Source: Polaribacter litorisediminis
GTDB lineage: Bacteria; Bacteroidota; Bacteroidia; Flavobacteriales; Flavobacteriaceae
Assembly: GCF_019968605.1 (NCBI RefSeq)
Contig: NZ_CP082966.1
Span: 62,001 to 126,000, forward strand
DNA: 64,000 nt
Direction: 5' to 3'
Position 1 is the stretch's first letter. The number at the start of each line of letters is the position of its first letter. Shown in pieces: positions 17,984-28,483 of this stretch. A model generated the notes under the pieces. It searched no databases. It was not told the DNA's origin and saw only the letters and a program-made list of their open reading frames with translations. The position numbers and the translations under genes were made by a program.

Positions 17984-20900
17984 ATGAATAGCTACGTAAT
18001 ACATCTATTATTTATTCTTAATTTTTTATCTTCAGTTTCTGCTCAAAGATTGCAGTTAAACGCATTAACTGTTAAAGATGGTTTGTCTCAACATGATGTA
18101 AGTTCTATTATTCAAGATGCTGAAGGTTTTATTTGGATTGCGACTTATGATGGATTGAATAAGTTTGATGGATATCAAATTGAAAATTACTTTCATGATA
18201 ATAATGACAGTGCTAGTTTGTCAAGTAATAGACTGCGTTGTTTGTTCGAAGAAAAAAATAAACGTATTTGGATTGGTACAGATGGGTATGGCTTAAATTA
18301 TTATAATTTAGAAAAAGGAAGTTTTACAAGAGTTAAAGTTCCTGTTAACTATGAAATTATTAATGATATTTATCAAAATTCTGAAGATGAAATTATTGCA
18401 GCTACAACACAAGGTTTGCTGAAAATATCTCAAAATAATCAATCTTTTTTGGTAGAAATATTACAAACACCTATTACAGGGTTTGATATTAAAAAAATTA
18501 AACTTTTAGAGAATGGCAATATTCTTTATGCAACCAATAGAGGTCTTTGGCTTAGTCATAAAGATGGATACAGCTTAGTAAAAGGTTCTGACAATATTTC
18601 CTTTAATACGATTGTAGAAACCTCCAATAATCAAATTTGGGCTGCAGGTAAAAGTGGTTTGTATCAAATTATAAACAATACGTTAGTTTCTAAAAGAAAT
18701 AAAATAGACAGTAATGTACTTTCTATGGCAGAAGGTATACATAATGATTTATGGATTACTACTTTTAATAGTGGGTTGCTTTATCTTTCTTTAGATAATT
18801 TAAAGGTTTCAAGCATTCCGCCTTTTTATAATTCTAATGAGAATTATCTTTATAACAAACAATTAAAATATATTTTTAAAGATGCTACAAATACACTTTG
18901 GATTTCAAATACTAAAGGCTTAGTATACTCAAACTTAGATAGTAAAAAATTTAAAAGCCTGCCGATTGAAAAAAAAGTAAATGTTAGAACCTTGTTTTCT
19001 AAAAATGATAAAATTTATTACGGATTACAGGCAGGTAGATTTTATATCTATTCTTTTGATACGAATTCGAATAAGGTAATTAATATTCCTAAAAATGCAA
19101 AGGCTTTTAGAGTTGATACCTTAAACGGAAAAATTTATCTAGCTACTACAAGTGGTTTATTTAGAGAAAAAATAGCGAACAAAGATGAATTTGAGCGTGT
19201 TCCTATTTTTGAAGATTCACCTGAAAAAAATAACTTATTAGTCACCAGTTTTTGTAAAGATGGCTTTGGAAACCAATATTTTGGAACTTTTAAAGGCCTG
19301 CTATTTAAAGACAAAAAAAGCACTTTTTGGATTCATAAAAAATTTAAAAATTTAGATTATTTAAGAAATGTACGTGTATTTTCTTTAAAAGTAGACAATT
19401 TAAAAAGCTGTATTTGGGTAGGAACAATTTCTGAAGGATTATTTAAAATTAACCTAGGCAAATCAGGAAATATATTATCTGTAGAAAGTTATAACGAAAA
19501 AATGACGGGGGCTTATAAAATTCCAAATAATTCGATTTGGTCATTCTATCAAGATAAAAATAACTCGCTTTATGTAGGCACAGATACGGGGCTCCTTTTA
19601 AAAAAATCGAATGAAAATGAATTTAAATCTGTAAAAGCAAAAGGCATTCAGAATAAAAAAATAATGGGAATTATTAGCGACGAATCTTCTAATTTGTGGT
19701 TAAATAATTCTCAAGGAATCTTAAAATATAATGTAAAAACAAAGGTTGCCACAAAGTATAATTATTTTGATGGCTTACTAACCAACTCCTTTACAGAGGC
19801 AATTTCTAAAAATGATAAAGGCCAATTATTTTTCGGTAATATTTCAGGAATTAATTATTTTAAATCAGGCGAACTAGAAAACAATCCATTTCCGTCAAAA
19901 ATTTCTTTTACAAACCTTTGGATAAACAACAATAAAGTACATGTAGATGAAGAGATATTAGGTTCAACGATTCTAAAAAACAGACTTAATAGAACAAATA
20001 ATTTAACTTTAAATTACAAACAGAATGATTTTTCAATTGAATTTACCAGCACCAACTACGCAAATGTTAAGGTAAATAAGTATCGATATCAATTAGAAAA
20101 TTACGATAAAAACTGGCAAGTTGTAGATAATACCAAACGATTTTCAAGTTACTCTAATATTCCTAGTGGCAACTATAAACTTAATGTTGAAGCGACAAGC
20201 CCTACCGGAGTTTGGTCAAATAATATAAAAACTATTTTAATTACTATTAAGCCTGCACCTTGGAATACTTGGTGGGCATATTTACTATACTTCGTATTAA
20301 TTTCTACAATTTTATTTGCATTCATTTATTTCTGGTTAAACAAAGAAAAATTAAGAAATCAGATAGCATTATCTACTTTAAAAAACGAACAAGAAAAAGA
20401 AATTAATGAAATGAAGTTAACTTTTTTTACAGATGTTGCGCATGAATTTAAAACACCTCTATCTTTAATAATTGGGCCTTTAAACGACTTAATCAAAGGC
20501 AATATTAATAAAGAATACAAAGAGTTTTGTTATAATATTGTTTCGAGAAATACAAATAGAATGATGAACCTTGTGAATCAACTTTTAGATTTTAGAAAAG
20601 TAAATTCTGGTTTAAACATTTTAAAAGTTTCGAGAAATGATATGACCTCATTTGTAAAAGAAATTACAAAATCTTTTGCTTGGCAATCCAAAACAAGAGA
20701 AATAGACTTAAAAATTGTTTCACCTCAGAGCTATTATTGTCATTTTGATAAAGATATTGTAGAAAAAGTTATCTATAATTTATTATCAAACGCTTTTAAA
20801 TATACCCCAAATAAAGGTACCATAGAAATAGAAATTAAACCCACTTGGAAACAAGAGTTAGAATATTTTGTAATCTTAATAAAAGATAGTGGTAAGGGGA

Positions 20901-21955
20901 TTTCTCAACAAGATAAAAAGAAAATATTTCAAAGACATTTTCATGGAAAAGACCGATCTTCATCGGGTATTGGTTTGCATTTAACAGCAACATTAATAGA
21001 GGCTCACAAAGGAGAAATTAATGTACTGAATAGTGCTTTGGGAGGTACCGAATTTATGATAACGCTGCCTGTATCATCAAAAGCTTTTACAGAAGAAGAA
21101 TTTTTAACAAAAGATGATATTCCAGTTGATAATCCAAAAGATTACATTCCTGGAGATATGATTGAAAGCACAAAAGAAAATTTAAATGAAGACAGTGAAA
21201 AAATATTAATTGTTGAAGATGATTATGATTTAAGAAAGTATTTAAAAACGATTCTAAATAAAGACTATGCTGTTATTGAGGCTAATAATGGTAAAGAAGG
21301 ATTAAACATAGCGCTAAAAGAAATTCCAGATATTATTATAACAGATGTAATGATGCCAGAGCTAGATGGGATAGAAATGTGCGAACAAATCAAAAAAAAT
21401 ATTTTAGTTTCTCATATTCCAGTATTAATGCTTACGGCTAAAACAGGTGATGAATTTTATAATAAAGGTTTAAAAGTAGGTGCTTGGGATTATATAGCAA
21501 AACCATTTAATAGTGCTCAATTGCTTCAAAAAGTCAATAATATCATAAAAACAAGAAATAGTTTTAGACAGTATATTGATGCAGGTTCATCCAAAGAAAT
21601 TAAAAATCATTACGTGTCTTATGATCAGCAATTTGTAAAAACTGCGATAGAAATTGTACATCAAAAAATGGCTGAGCCCAGTTTTTCTGCGAAAGAATTG
21701 TCAGAGGTATTGGGTTTAAGTAGAATGCAATTACATAGAAAACTGAAGGCTTTAGTTGGGCTAAGTACAACTGCTTTTATTAATGCAATCAAAATTAAAA
21801 AAGCGATACAAATGTTTGATGAAGGCTGCGACCGGGTGCAAGAAGCTATGGATGCTGTAGGAATCAATAGCTATGCACATTTTATTAGTCTATTTAAAAA
21901 AGAAAAAGAAATGACACCCAGTAAATATATAGAGCTAAAATCTACAAATCAATAA
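17984..21955 (+). CDS. Hybrid two-component system (HTCS) sensor kinase-regulator of the PUL
   Basis: A 1323-residue one-protein signalling chain. It has a signal peptide and two seven-bladed propellers of Reg_prop repeats (for example GFIWIATYDGLNKFDGY, KRIWIGTDGYGLNYYN). A Y_Y_Y domain follows (YRYQLENYDKNWQVV), then one membrane span (WWAYLLYFVLISTILFAFIYFWL). The cytoplasmic part has a His kinase (VAHEFKTPL with His820; N-box NLLSNAFKYTPNKG; GIGLHL), a receiver domain (phospho-acceptor Asp1121 in TDVMMPELDG) and an AraC-type HTH. HTCS proteins sense a periplasmic oligosaccharide directly and activate their own PUL. It is divergent from the susC-type operon and 20 bases upstream of the first sulfatase. 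Confidence 0.97.
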   Translation: MNSYVIHLLFILNFLSSVSAQRLQLNALTVKDGLSQHDVSSIIQDAEGFIWIATYDGLNKFDGYQIENYFHDNNDSASLSSNRLRCLFEEKNKRIWIGTDGYGLNYYNLEKGSFTRVKVPVNYEIINDIYQNSEDEIIAATTQGLLKISQNNQSFLVEILQTPITGFDIKKIKLLENGNILYATNRGLWLSHKDGYSLVKGSDNISFNTIVETSNNQIWAAGKSGLYQIINNTLVSKRNKIDSNVLSMAEGIHNDLWITTFNSGLLYLSLDNLKVSSIPPFYNSNENYLYNKQLKYIFKDATNTLWISNTKGLVYSNLDSKKFKSLPIEKKVNVRTLFSKNDKIYYGLQAGRFYIYSFDTNSNKVINIPKNAKAFRVDTLNGKIYLATTSGLFREKIANKDEFERVPIFEDSPEKNNLLVTSFCKDGFGNQYFGTFKGLLFKDKKSTFWIHKKFKNLDYLRNVRVFSLKVDNLKSCIWVGTISEGLFKINLGKSGNILSVESYNEKMTGAYKIPNNSIWSFYQDKNNSLYVGTDTGLLLKKSNENEFKSVKAKGIQNKKIMGIISDESSNLWLNNSQGILKYNVKTKVATKYNYFDGLLTNSFTEAISKNDKGQLFFGNISGINYFKSGELENNPFPSKISFTNLWINNNKVHVDEEILGSTILKNRLNRTNNLTLNYKQNDFSIEFTSTNYANVKVNKYRYQLENYDKNWQVVDNTKRFSSYSNIPSGNYKLNVEATSPTGVWSNNIKTILITIKPAPWNTWWAYLLYFVLISTILFAFIYFWLNKEKLRNQIALSTLKNEQEKEINEMKLTFFTDVAHEFKTPLSLIIGPLNDLIKGNINKEYKEFCYNIVSRNTNRMMNLVNQLLDFRKVNSGLNILKVSRNDMTSFVKEITKSFAWQSKTREIDLKIVSPQSYYCHFDKDIVEKVIYNLLSNAFKYTPNKGTIEIEIKPTWKQELEYFVILIKDSGKGISQQDKKKIFQRHFHGKDRSSSGIGLHLTATLIEAHKGEINVLNSALGGTEFMITLPVSSKAFTEEEFLTKDDIPVDNPKDYIPGDMIESTKENLNEDSEKILIVEDDYDLRKYLKTILNKDYAVIEANNGKEGLNIALKEIPDIIITDVMMPELDGIEMCEQIKKNILVSHIPVLMLTAKTGDEFYNKGLKVGAWDYIAKPFNSAQLLQKVNNIIKTRNSFRQYIDAGSSKEIKNHYVSYDQQFVKTAIEIVHQKMAEPSFSAKELSEVLGLSRMQLHRKLKALVGLSTTAFINAIKIKKAIQMFDEGCDRVQEAMDAVGINSYAHFISLFKKEKEMTPSKYIELKSTNQ

Positions 21956-21974
21956 ACGAAAAATATTAATAGAA

Positions 21975-23528
21975 ATGAAAAAACATATCTTAACACTATC
22001 ATTATTATCAATTTTTGCTTGTAATATTGCTCAAAAAAAGGATCATAAAATAAATAAAATGATTTCTGATAAACCCAATGTTATTGTCATTTATTTAGAT
22101 GATTTAGGATATGGAGATATCAGTTCTTACGGTGCAACAGCACTACAAACGCCAAATATAGATGCTTTGGCTTCTGGCGGAATTAAATTTACAAACGGTT
22201 ATGCTTCATCAGCAACTTGTACACCAAGCAGGTATGCCTTGTTAACAGGGATGTATCCTTGGAGAAATAAAAATGCAAAGATTTTACCAGGGACTGCACC
22301 TTTATTAATTTCTACAGAACAAAAAACCTTACCTAAATTATTTAAAAATCAAGGATATCAAACAGCCATAGTTGGTAAATGGCATTTAGGTTTAGGAACT
22401 GGTATTGTAAACTGGAATGAAAAAGTAACTCCAGGTCCCAATGAGGTTGGTTTTGACGAATCGTATATTATGGCAGCTACACAAGATAGAGTTCCAACGG
22501 TTTACATTAAAGATGGTCATGTGGTTGGATTGGATAAAAATGATCCTATTCTAGTAGATTATAAAAATAATTTCGAAGGCGAACCTACCGCAATTTCTAA
22601 TCCAGAATTACTAACAATGAAATGGCATCATGGACACAATAGTAGTATTGTAAACGGAATACCAAGAATTGGTTATATGAAAGGTGGCGATGCTGCAAAA
22701 TGGACAGATACAGATATGGCAGATCACTTTTTAGAAAAAGCTCAAAACTATGTAAAAACGCACAAAGAGAAACCGTTCTTTTTATATTATGCAATGCAAC
22801 AGCCACATGTGCCAAGAACACCACATCCAAGATTTATAGGAAAGTCTGGAATGGGACCAAGAGGAGATGTAATTTTAGAAGCAGATTGGGCAATTGGCGA
22901 ATTTATGAAAACCCTAAAAGAAGAAGGGGTTTTAGAAAACACCTTAATTGTTTTTTCTAGTGATAATGGTCCAGTTTTAAATGATGGTTATTATGATGAT
23001 GCTGTTGAAAAAGTAGGAACTCATGATCCGAAAGGAGGATTAAGAGGAGGGAAATACAGTATTTATGAAGCTGGAACAAGAGTCCCGTTTATTACCTATT
23101 GGAAAGGAAAAATTAAACCACAAGTATCAGATGCTTTGGTTTGTCAAATGGATTTATTGGCATCAATTGCTAGTTTATTAAATATCGAAGAAAAATCCAC
23201 AGATAGTCAAAATTTACTAAATACTTTTTTAGGAAAATCAGAAAAAGGTAGAGAATATTTAATCTTAGAAGCTACAGGAAAAACAGCATTAAGAAATGGA
23301 GATTGGTTATATATACCAGCTTACGAGGGAACAAATTACAGAAAAGCTGTAGGCATAGAGGTCGGTAATTTTCCTTTTGAACAACTTTATAATTTAAAAG
23401 AAGATAAAGCACAACAAAATAATTTAGCTGAAACGAATGCTCAAAAACTAGCAGAAATGAAACAAACTTTTATCAATTTAAGAGGTTTGGAATATCAAAA
23501 AGGGGTAAAAGAAGTTGTTTTTAAATAG
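21975..23528 (+). CDS. S1-family sulfatase
   Basis: This 517-residue sulfatase has the N-terminal metal-binding pair (VIVIYLDDLGYGD) and the formylglycine motif CTPSRYALLTG. Cys82 is to be oxidised by an FGE. The second signature GKWHLG and the late metal site SSDNGP are also present. S1 sulfatases hydrolyse sulfate esters from sugars using Ca2+ and the formylglycine. The N-terminus (SIFACNIAQ) resembles a lipoprotein signal with a non-canonical box, so the enzyme is exported. It starts 20 bases after the HTCS gene. The substrate position cannot be assigned from sequence by eye; the local FGE gene at 32818-33909 supplies the maturation enzyme. Confidence 0.95.
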   Translation: MKKHILTLSLLSIFACNIAQKKDHKINKMISDKPNVIVIYLDDLGYGDISSYGATALQTPNIDALASGGIKFTNGYASSATCTPSRYALLTGMYPWRNKNAKILPGTAPLLISTEQKTLPKLFKNQGYQTAIVGKWHLGLGTGIVNWNEKVTPGPNEVGFDESYIMAATQDRVPTVYIKDGHVVGLDKNDPILVDYKNNFEGEPTAISNPELLTMKWHHGHNSSIVNGIPRIGYMKGGDAAKWTDTDMADHFLEKAQNYVKTHKEKPFFLYYAMQQPHVPRTPHPRFIGKSGMGPRGDVILEADWAIGEFMKTLKEEGVLENTLIVFSSDNGPVLNDGYYDDAVEKVGTHDPKGGLRGGKYSIYEAGTRVPFITYWKGKIKPQVSDALVCQMDLLASIASLLNIEEKSTDSQNLLNTFLGKSEKGREYLILEATGKTALRNGDWLYIPAYEGTNYRKAVGIEVGNFPFEQLYNLKEDKAQQNNLAETNAQKLAEMKQTFINLRGLEYQKGVKEVVFK

Positions 23529-23618
23529 AATAATTATAATACCCAATAAATATTTCATTAGATGTTTTTATTTGAGAAGAGTTCAAGTAAAATGAATTTT
23601 TAAAATAATTCAAAAAAA

Positions 23619-25139
23619 ATGAAAAAAATACAAATTAAGTATGCACTTCTTTTTTTATGTATGGTTTTTGTATTTTCTTGTAATACTCAAAATAAAGAAG
23701 ATAAAAGACCTAACATTCTATGGATAGTTGCAGAAGATGTATCTCCTTTTATGGGAGCTTATGGAGATGCTATTAATAAAAATTATACACCTATTATTGA
23801 TAAAATGGCTTCAGAAGGAGTTTTATTTAAAAGAGCCTATGCAACAGCACCTGTTTGTTCGGCTAGTAGATCTGCATTAATTACAGGAGTCATGCAAACC
23901 ACTACAGGAACACATCAACATAGATCAAGTAGATTTACAGATGGTGAAATAGTTCCGGAAGAACTTAGAATTTATTTGCCTAAAAAAATGAAAACTATTC
24001 CTGAATTGATGAAAGATGCTGGATATTTTACATTTAATAATGGCAAAGACGATTATAATTTTCATTACAACCGACTAAATTTATATGATGTAAGTACTAA
24101 AGAAGACTATAAACCTGGAATGAATGGATGGCAAGGAAATAAGGCCAAGTATACGTCTTCTAGCTTAAAAGACGTGTGGAGTTCTAGGCCAAATAAAAGG
24201 CAACCTTGGTTTGGTCAAATTCAAATTGATGGAGGAAAAGCAAAAGCAAAATTTGTTAGAAAAGGAGAGAAATTAAACGATAACGAAGTACCATTACCGC
24301 CTTATTATCCAGAAGGAACATCATTTCAAAACGCTTGGACAGTTCATTACAATGCAAATCGGGGTGCAGATGCTAATATTGAAGATATTTTAAAACAATT
24401 AGAAGCAGATGATGAACTAGAAAACACCATTATTTTCTTTTTTTCAGATCATGGAAGTAACACATCATTAAGACACAAACAGTTTTGTTATGAAGGTGGA
24501 ATGCTAGTTCCATTAATTATTAAAGGAGATGATATACGATTTAAAAAAGGTTTGATAAGAGATGATTTGGTTTCTTTATTAGATGTTTCAGCCACTACTT
24601 TAGCACTTGGGAATGCAAAAATGCCAGACTATTTAGACGGTCAAAATCTATTTTCTGATAAGTATAAAAAACAAGATTATGTTATTGGTGCTAGAGATCG
24701 ATGTGATTTTACCATAGATAAAATTAGAACTGTTGTCTCAAAAAAGTATAGATATATTAAAAATTATTTTCCAGACAGAATCATGTTACAGGCTGGTTAT
24801 AGAGACCGTTCGCCCGTAGTTAAAGACTTTAAGAAACTACATATAGAAGGAAAACTAACACCATATCAAGAAAAACATTGGTTTGGAAAAAGACCTGTTG
24901 AAGAATTGTACAATCTTGAAGAAGATCCTCATCAAATGAACAACTTGGCGAATAACCCTGATTATAAAACCGTATTAGAAGAACATCGAAATGTTTTAAA
25001 ATACTGGATTAAAGAAACAGATGATCAAGGTCAAAGACCAGAAGATATAAAGCAATTAAAAGCCACTTATGACTTATGGAAGGATAGACCACTTTTTAAA
25101 GACGCAAAAATAAATCCAGAATATGATGTTTTCAAATAA
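23619..25139 (+). CDS. S1-family sulfatase (sulfoglucosamine-sulfohydrolase-like branch)
   Basis: A 506-residue sulfatase with lipoprotein-type N-terminus (FVFSCNTQ). The start of the domain, RPNILWIVAEDVSPFMGAYGD, is typical of the branch that includes N-sulfoglucosamine sulfohydrolases (SulfAtlas S1_8, tentative). The formylglycine motif is VCSASRSALITG with Cys80, and the metal site FFFSDHGSN is present. Branch membership does not prove an N-sulfate substrate, since many marine relatives act on sulfated galactans or fucans. It lies between two other sulfatases in the HTCS-led plus-strand group, with a 90-base gap upstream. It probably removes a different sulfate position from its neighbours. 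Confidence 0.93.
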   Translation: MKKIQIKYALLFLCMVFVFSCNTQNKEDKRPNILWIVAEDVSPFMGAYGDAINKNYTPIIDKMASEGVLFKRAYATAPVCSASRSALITGVMQTTTGTHQHRSSRFTDGEIVPEELRIYLPKKMKTIPELMKDAGYFTFNNGKDDYNFHYNRLNLYDVSTKEDYKPGMNGWQGNKAKYTSSSLKDVWSSRPNKRQPWFGQIQIDGGKAKAKFVRKGEKLNDNEVPLPPYYPEGTSFQNAWTVHYNANRGADANIEDILKQLEADDELENTIIFFFSDHGSNTSLRHKQFCYEGGMLVPLIIKGDDIRFKKGLIRDDLVSLLDVSATTLALGNAKMPDYLDGQNLFSDKYKKQDYVIGARDRCDFTIDKIRTVVSKKYRYIKNYFPDRIMLQAGYRDRSPVVKDFKKLHIEGKLTPYQEKHWFGKRPVEELYNLEEDPHQMNNLANNPDYKTVLEEHRNVLKYWIKETDDQGQRPEDIKQLKATYDLWKDRPLFKDAKINPEYDVFK

Positions 25140-25153
25140 AAACTATTTTTAGT

Positions 25154-26551
25154 GTGAAGTTAAACTATACTGCAATAGTGTCAATAGTATTTTTAGTACT
25201 TACAAGTTTGGTTGGTTGTGCATCAAAAAGTAATGCTCAGCAAACAAAAAATAAGCCTAATATCGTTTTATTCTTTGTAGATGATTTAGGTTGGTCCGAC
25301 CTTGGTTTTCGTAATTCTATTTTCGAGTCTCGTAATATTAATAGTTTGGCAAAATCAGGACTAAGTTTTGAACAAGCCTATATCCCCACACCAACTTGCA
25401 GCCCAAGCCGAGCAACATTATTAACGGGTAAACATCCCGTGCGTTTAGAGATGGTTCGTCATATTCCTGGAGGTAAAAAAAATGGTTTTGATCAGTTTGG
25501 AAGAGGTTCTATAGAATATCATTTATTACCAAGAGATCCAGCACAATTTCCTTCAAGAAATTGGTTGCCTTTAGAACATAAAACCTATGCAGAGGCTTTA
25601 AAAAATCTAGGATATTATAATTTGTTTGTAGGAAAATGGCATTTGGGTCATGAACCTTATCACCCTAATAAACAAGGTTTTGATAAACAAATTGGTACTT
25701 CAAATTTTGGACATCCAAAATCGTATTATCCACCTTATTTCAAGCAAGATACTATTTTTGAGGATACAAAAAACACCTATTTAACAGACAAATTAACGAA
25801 TGAAGCAGTAAGTTTTATTCGTAATTATAAAAAAGAAAATCCTTTTATGCTCACATTTTCCTATTATTCTGTGCACTCACCACATGAAGGTCCTAAAGAT
25901 TTAGTAGCGCATTTTGAAGCAAAAGGATTGAAAGGTAAATTTGCTCATTATGCTGCCATGGTGAAAGCTACGGATGAATCTGTCGGAAGAGTTATGCAGG
26001 CCATTAAAGATACTGGTAAAGAGAAAGAAACCATTTTTATCTTCTTATCGGATCAAGGAGGATATTTTGAAAACGCACCTTTTAGAGGAGGTAAAATGAC
26101 TGAAACACTTTTTGAAGGTGGTGCTCGTGTACCTTTTTTCTTTTATTGGGATGGGGTTACAAGTCCCAATAGTAAAAATAACACACCAGTACAATCTACA
26201 GATTTATTTCCAACTCTTATTGAAATAGCGGGTGGAGATACTTCTACATATCCAAATTTAGATGGGGTTTCGTTGCTTTCAACCATCAAAGAAAATAAGC
26301 TATTGCAAAAAAGAACGCTCTTTGGATATAGAGCTTATGAAGACTTGTACGCATCAGTAAGAGATGGGGATTGGAAATTATTAGCTTATAGAAGTGGAAA
26401 AACAGAACTCTTTAATATTTCTAAAGATGTAAAAGAGGAAAATGATTTAAATAATAAAATGCCTGATATTGTTGATAAATTGAAAGATAAATTGATGAAA
26501 TGGGAAAAAGAAATGGATGTTGAAAAATATTCAGGAGTGCTTTTGAAATAA
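25154..26551 (+). CDS. S1-family sulfatase lipoprotein
   Basis: A 465-residue sulfatase that begins with GTG (no ATG fits the signal peptide) and has a canonical lipobox LVGC. Motifs in order: PNIVLFFVDDLGWSDLGF, formylglycine motif TCSPSRATLLTG with Cys82, GKWHLGHEPYHP, and FLSDQGGY where many relatives have SDNG. The sequence resembles the S1_16 group, though I cannot confirm this. It follows the previous sulfatase by 14 bases. The third sulfatase fits a glycan with several sulfate positions that must be removed in order before the galactosidases can act. Confidence 0.93.
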   Translation: MKLNYTAIVSIVFLVLTSLVGCASKSNAQQTKNKPNIVLFFVDDLGWSDLGFRNSIFESRNINSLAKSGLSFEQAYIPTPTCSPSRATLLTGKHPVRLEMVRHIPGGKKNGFDQFGRGSIEYHLLPRDPAQFPSRNWLPLEHKTYAEALKNLGYYNLFVGKWHLGHEPYHPNKQGFDKQIGTSNFGHPKSYYPPYFKQDTIFEDTKNTYLTDKLTNEAVSFIRNYKKENPFMLTFSYYSVHSPHEGPKDLVAHFEAKGLKGKFAHYAAMVKATDESVGRVMQAIKDTGKEKETIFIFLSDQGGYFENAPFRGGKMTETLFEGGARVPFFFYWDGVTSPNSKNNTPVQSTDLFPTLIEIAGGDTSTYPNLDGVSLLSTIKENKLLQKRTLFGYRAYEDLYASVRDGDWKLLAYRSGKTELFNISKDVKEENDLNNKMPDIVDKLKDKLMKWEKEMDVEKYSGVLLK

Positions 26552-26607
26552 GATTTTTAATTGCGTTTGACAATAAATAAAATAAATACCAAAAATCAGT
26601 ACAAATT

Positions 26608-28260
26608 ATGACAGCAAGTTTTGAAATTTTAGATTACATTATTTTTATAGCATATGCTATTTTAATTTTAGGAGTCGGTTTATGGGTTTCTAGGGATAAA
26701 AAAGGACACCAAAAAAATGCCGAAGATTACTTTTTAGCCAGTAAATCTTTGCCTTGGTGGGCTATTGGAGCCTCCTTAATTGCTGCCAATATTTCTGCTG
26801 AACAATTTATTGGAATGTCTGGTTCTGGGTTTGCCTCCGGATTAGCCATTGCTTCGTATGAGTGGATGGCAGCCATCACCTTAATTATCGTAGGAAAGTA
26901 TTTTCTACCTATTTTTATTGAAAAAGGCTTATACACCATTCCTGAGTTTGTTGAAAAACGATACTCTACCAACTTAAAAACCATTTTAGCTGTTTTTTGG
27001 ATTGCTTTATATGTTTTTGTAAACTTAACCACTGTTCTGTATTTAGGTTCTCTTGCCTTAGAAACTATTATGGGAATTCCGATGATGTATGGAGTTGCTG
27101 GTCTAGCATTGTTTGCAGCAGCGTATTCCTTGTATGGAGGATTATCAGCAGTAGCTTGGACGGATGTAATTCAAGTAGTTTTTCTAGTCATTGGTGGTTT
27201 GGTAACGACGTACTTAGCATTGAATACAGTTTCTGACGGACAAGGTATGTTTGCAGGATTGACAACCATTTACGAGGCAGTTCCTGAGCGATTTGCGATG
27301 ATTTTAGATGAATCGAATCCTGAGTATAAAAACTTACCAGGTATTGCAGTTCTTGTTGGAGGAATGTGGGTGGCGAATTTATATTATTGGGGATTTAATC
27401 AATATATCATCCAAAGAACTTTGGCGGCGAAATCATTAAAAGAAGCACAAAAAGGGATTTTATTTGCAGCCGGTTTAAAATTAGTAATTCCGTTAATTGT
27501 AGTAATTCCGGGTATTGCAGCGTATGTAATGGTCAATGATCCTGAAATTATGGCAAGATTGGGTATGGCTGGATTAGAGAATTTACCAAGTACAGAACAA
27601 GCAGACAAGGCTTATCCTTGGTTATTACAATTTCTACCAACAGGATTAAAAGGTGTGGCGTTTGCAGCCTTAGCAGCTGCGATTGTTTCTTCTTTGGCAT
27701 CCATGTTAAACTCAACGTCTACCATTTTTACGATGGATATTTACAAACAATACATCCATAAAAATGCATCTGATAAAGCTACTGTAAATATGGGTAGAAT
27801 TTCTGCGGCAGTTGCTTTGTTAATTGCGTGTATTATGGCGCCTTTATTAGGGAATTTGGATCAAGCCTTTCAGTTTATTCAAGAATATACGGGAGTGGTA
27901 AGTCCAGGGATTTTGGCTGTCTTTATGTTAGGTTTGTTCTGGAAAAAAACGACCAACAAAGGAGCAATTTTTGGTGCATTAATATCAATTCCGATTGCAA
28001 TGTATTTTAAAGTAGCGCCAAAAGGATGGTCTACCAATTCGATATTTGTAGATGTTCCGTTTATGGATCAAATGGGGTATACTGTTGTATTAACAATGAT
28101 TGTAATTGCCATATACAGTTACTTGCAACACAAAGGTGCAGATGATGAAAAAGGAATTGATATTTCTAAAGCGATGTTTAAAACAAGTCCGCTGTTTAAT
28201 ATTGGGTCGTTTGCAGTCATGCTAATTTTAGTGGTATTGTATAGTGTGTTTTGGAATTAA
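26608..28260 (+). CDS. Sodium:solute symporter (SSS family), probable sugar importer
   Basis: The 550-residue protein has about 14 hydrophobic spans and SGLT-type features: an early LGVGLWVSRDKKGHQKNAEDYFLASKSLPWW segment, ANISAEQFIGMSGSGFASG, and GLSAVAWTDVIQVVFLV in the sixth span. SSS carriers bring sugars and other small molecules into the cytoplasm with Na+. Being last in the HTCS-sulfatase group, 57 bases after a sulfatase, it most likely carries the final monosaccharide of the PUL. Galactose is likely, given the GalM/K/T operon 6 kb downstream. No clear hairpin follows it. From 28261 to 28483 I see no gene. Confidence 0.93.
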   Translation: MTASFEILDYIIFIAYAILILGVGLWVSRDKKGHQKNAEDYFLASKSLPWWAIGASLIAANISAEQFIGMSGSGFASGLAIASYEWMAAITLIIVGKYFLPIFIEKGLYTIPEFVEKRYSTNLKTILAVFWIALYVFVNLTTVLYLGSLALETIMGIPMMYGVAGLALFAAAYSLYGGLSAVAWTDVIQVVFLVIGGLVTTYLALNTVSDGQGMFAGLTTIYEAVPERFAMILDESNPEYKNLPGIAVLVGGMWVANLYYWGFNQYIIQRTLAAKSLKEAQKGILFAAGLKLVIPLIVVIPGIAAYVMVNDPEIMARLGMAGLENLPSTEQADKAYPWLLQFLPTGLKGVAFAALAAAIVSSLASMLNSTSTIFTMDIYKQYIHKNASDKATVNMGRISAAVALLIACIMAPLLGNLDQAFQFIQEYTGVVSPGILAVFMLGLFWKKTTNKGAIFGALISIPIAMYFKVAPKGWSTNSIFVDVPFMDQMGYTVVLTMIVIAIYSYLQHKGADDEKGIDISKAMFKTSPLFNIGSFAVMLILVVLYSVFWN

Positions 28261-28483
28261 ATAAGAGTTGTATTGAGTAATAGTTGTATTGTATTGAATT
28301 AGAGTTACATATATAAATTTAGTTCTTTTCAAGTTTTACTTTAAGATTTTAATCGTCATTACATATTTGAACAATTTGAAAGTAAAAAACTGAATACAAT
28401 TCATATTTTAAGGCCTTTCTGTCTCATGAATAGATTTAGAAATGGAGCGTAAAAAACCTCAATATTAGAGAGTTTCGTAAGGA

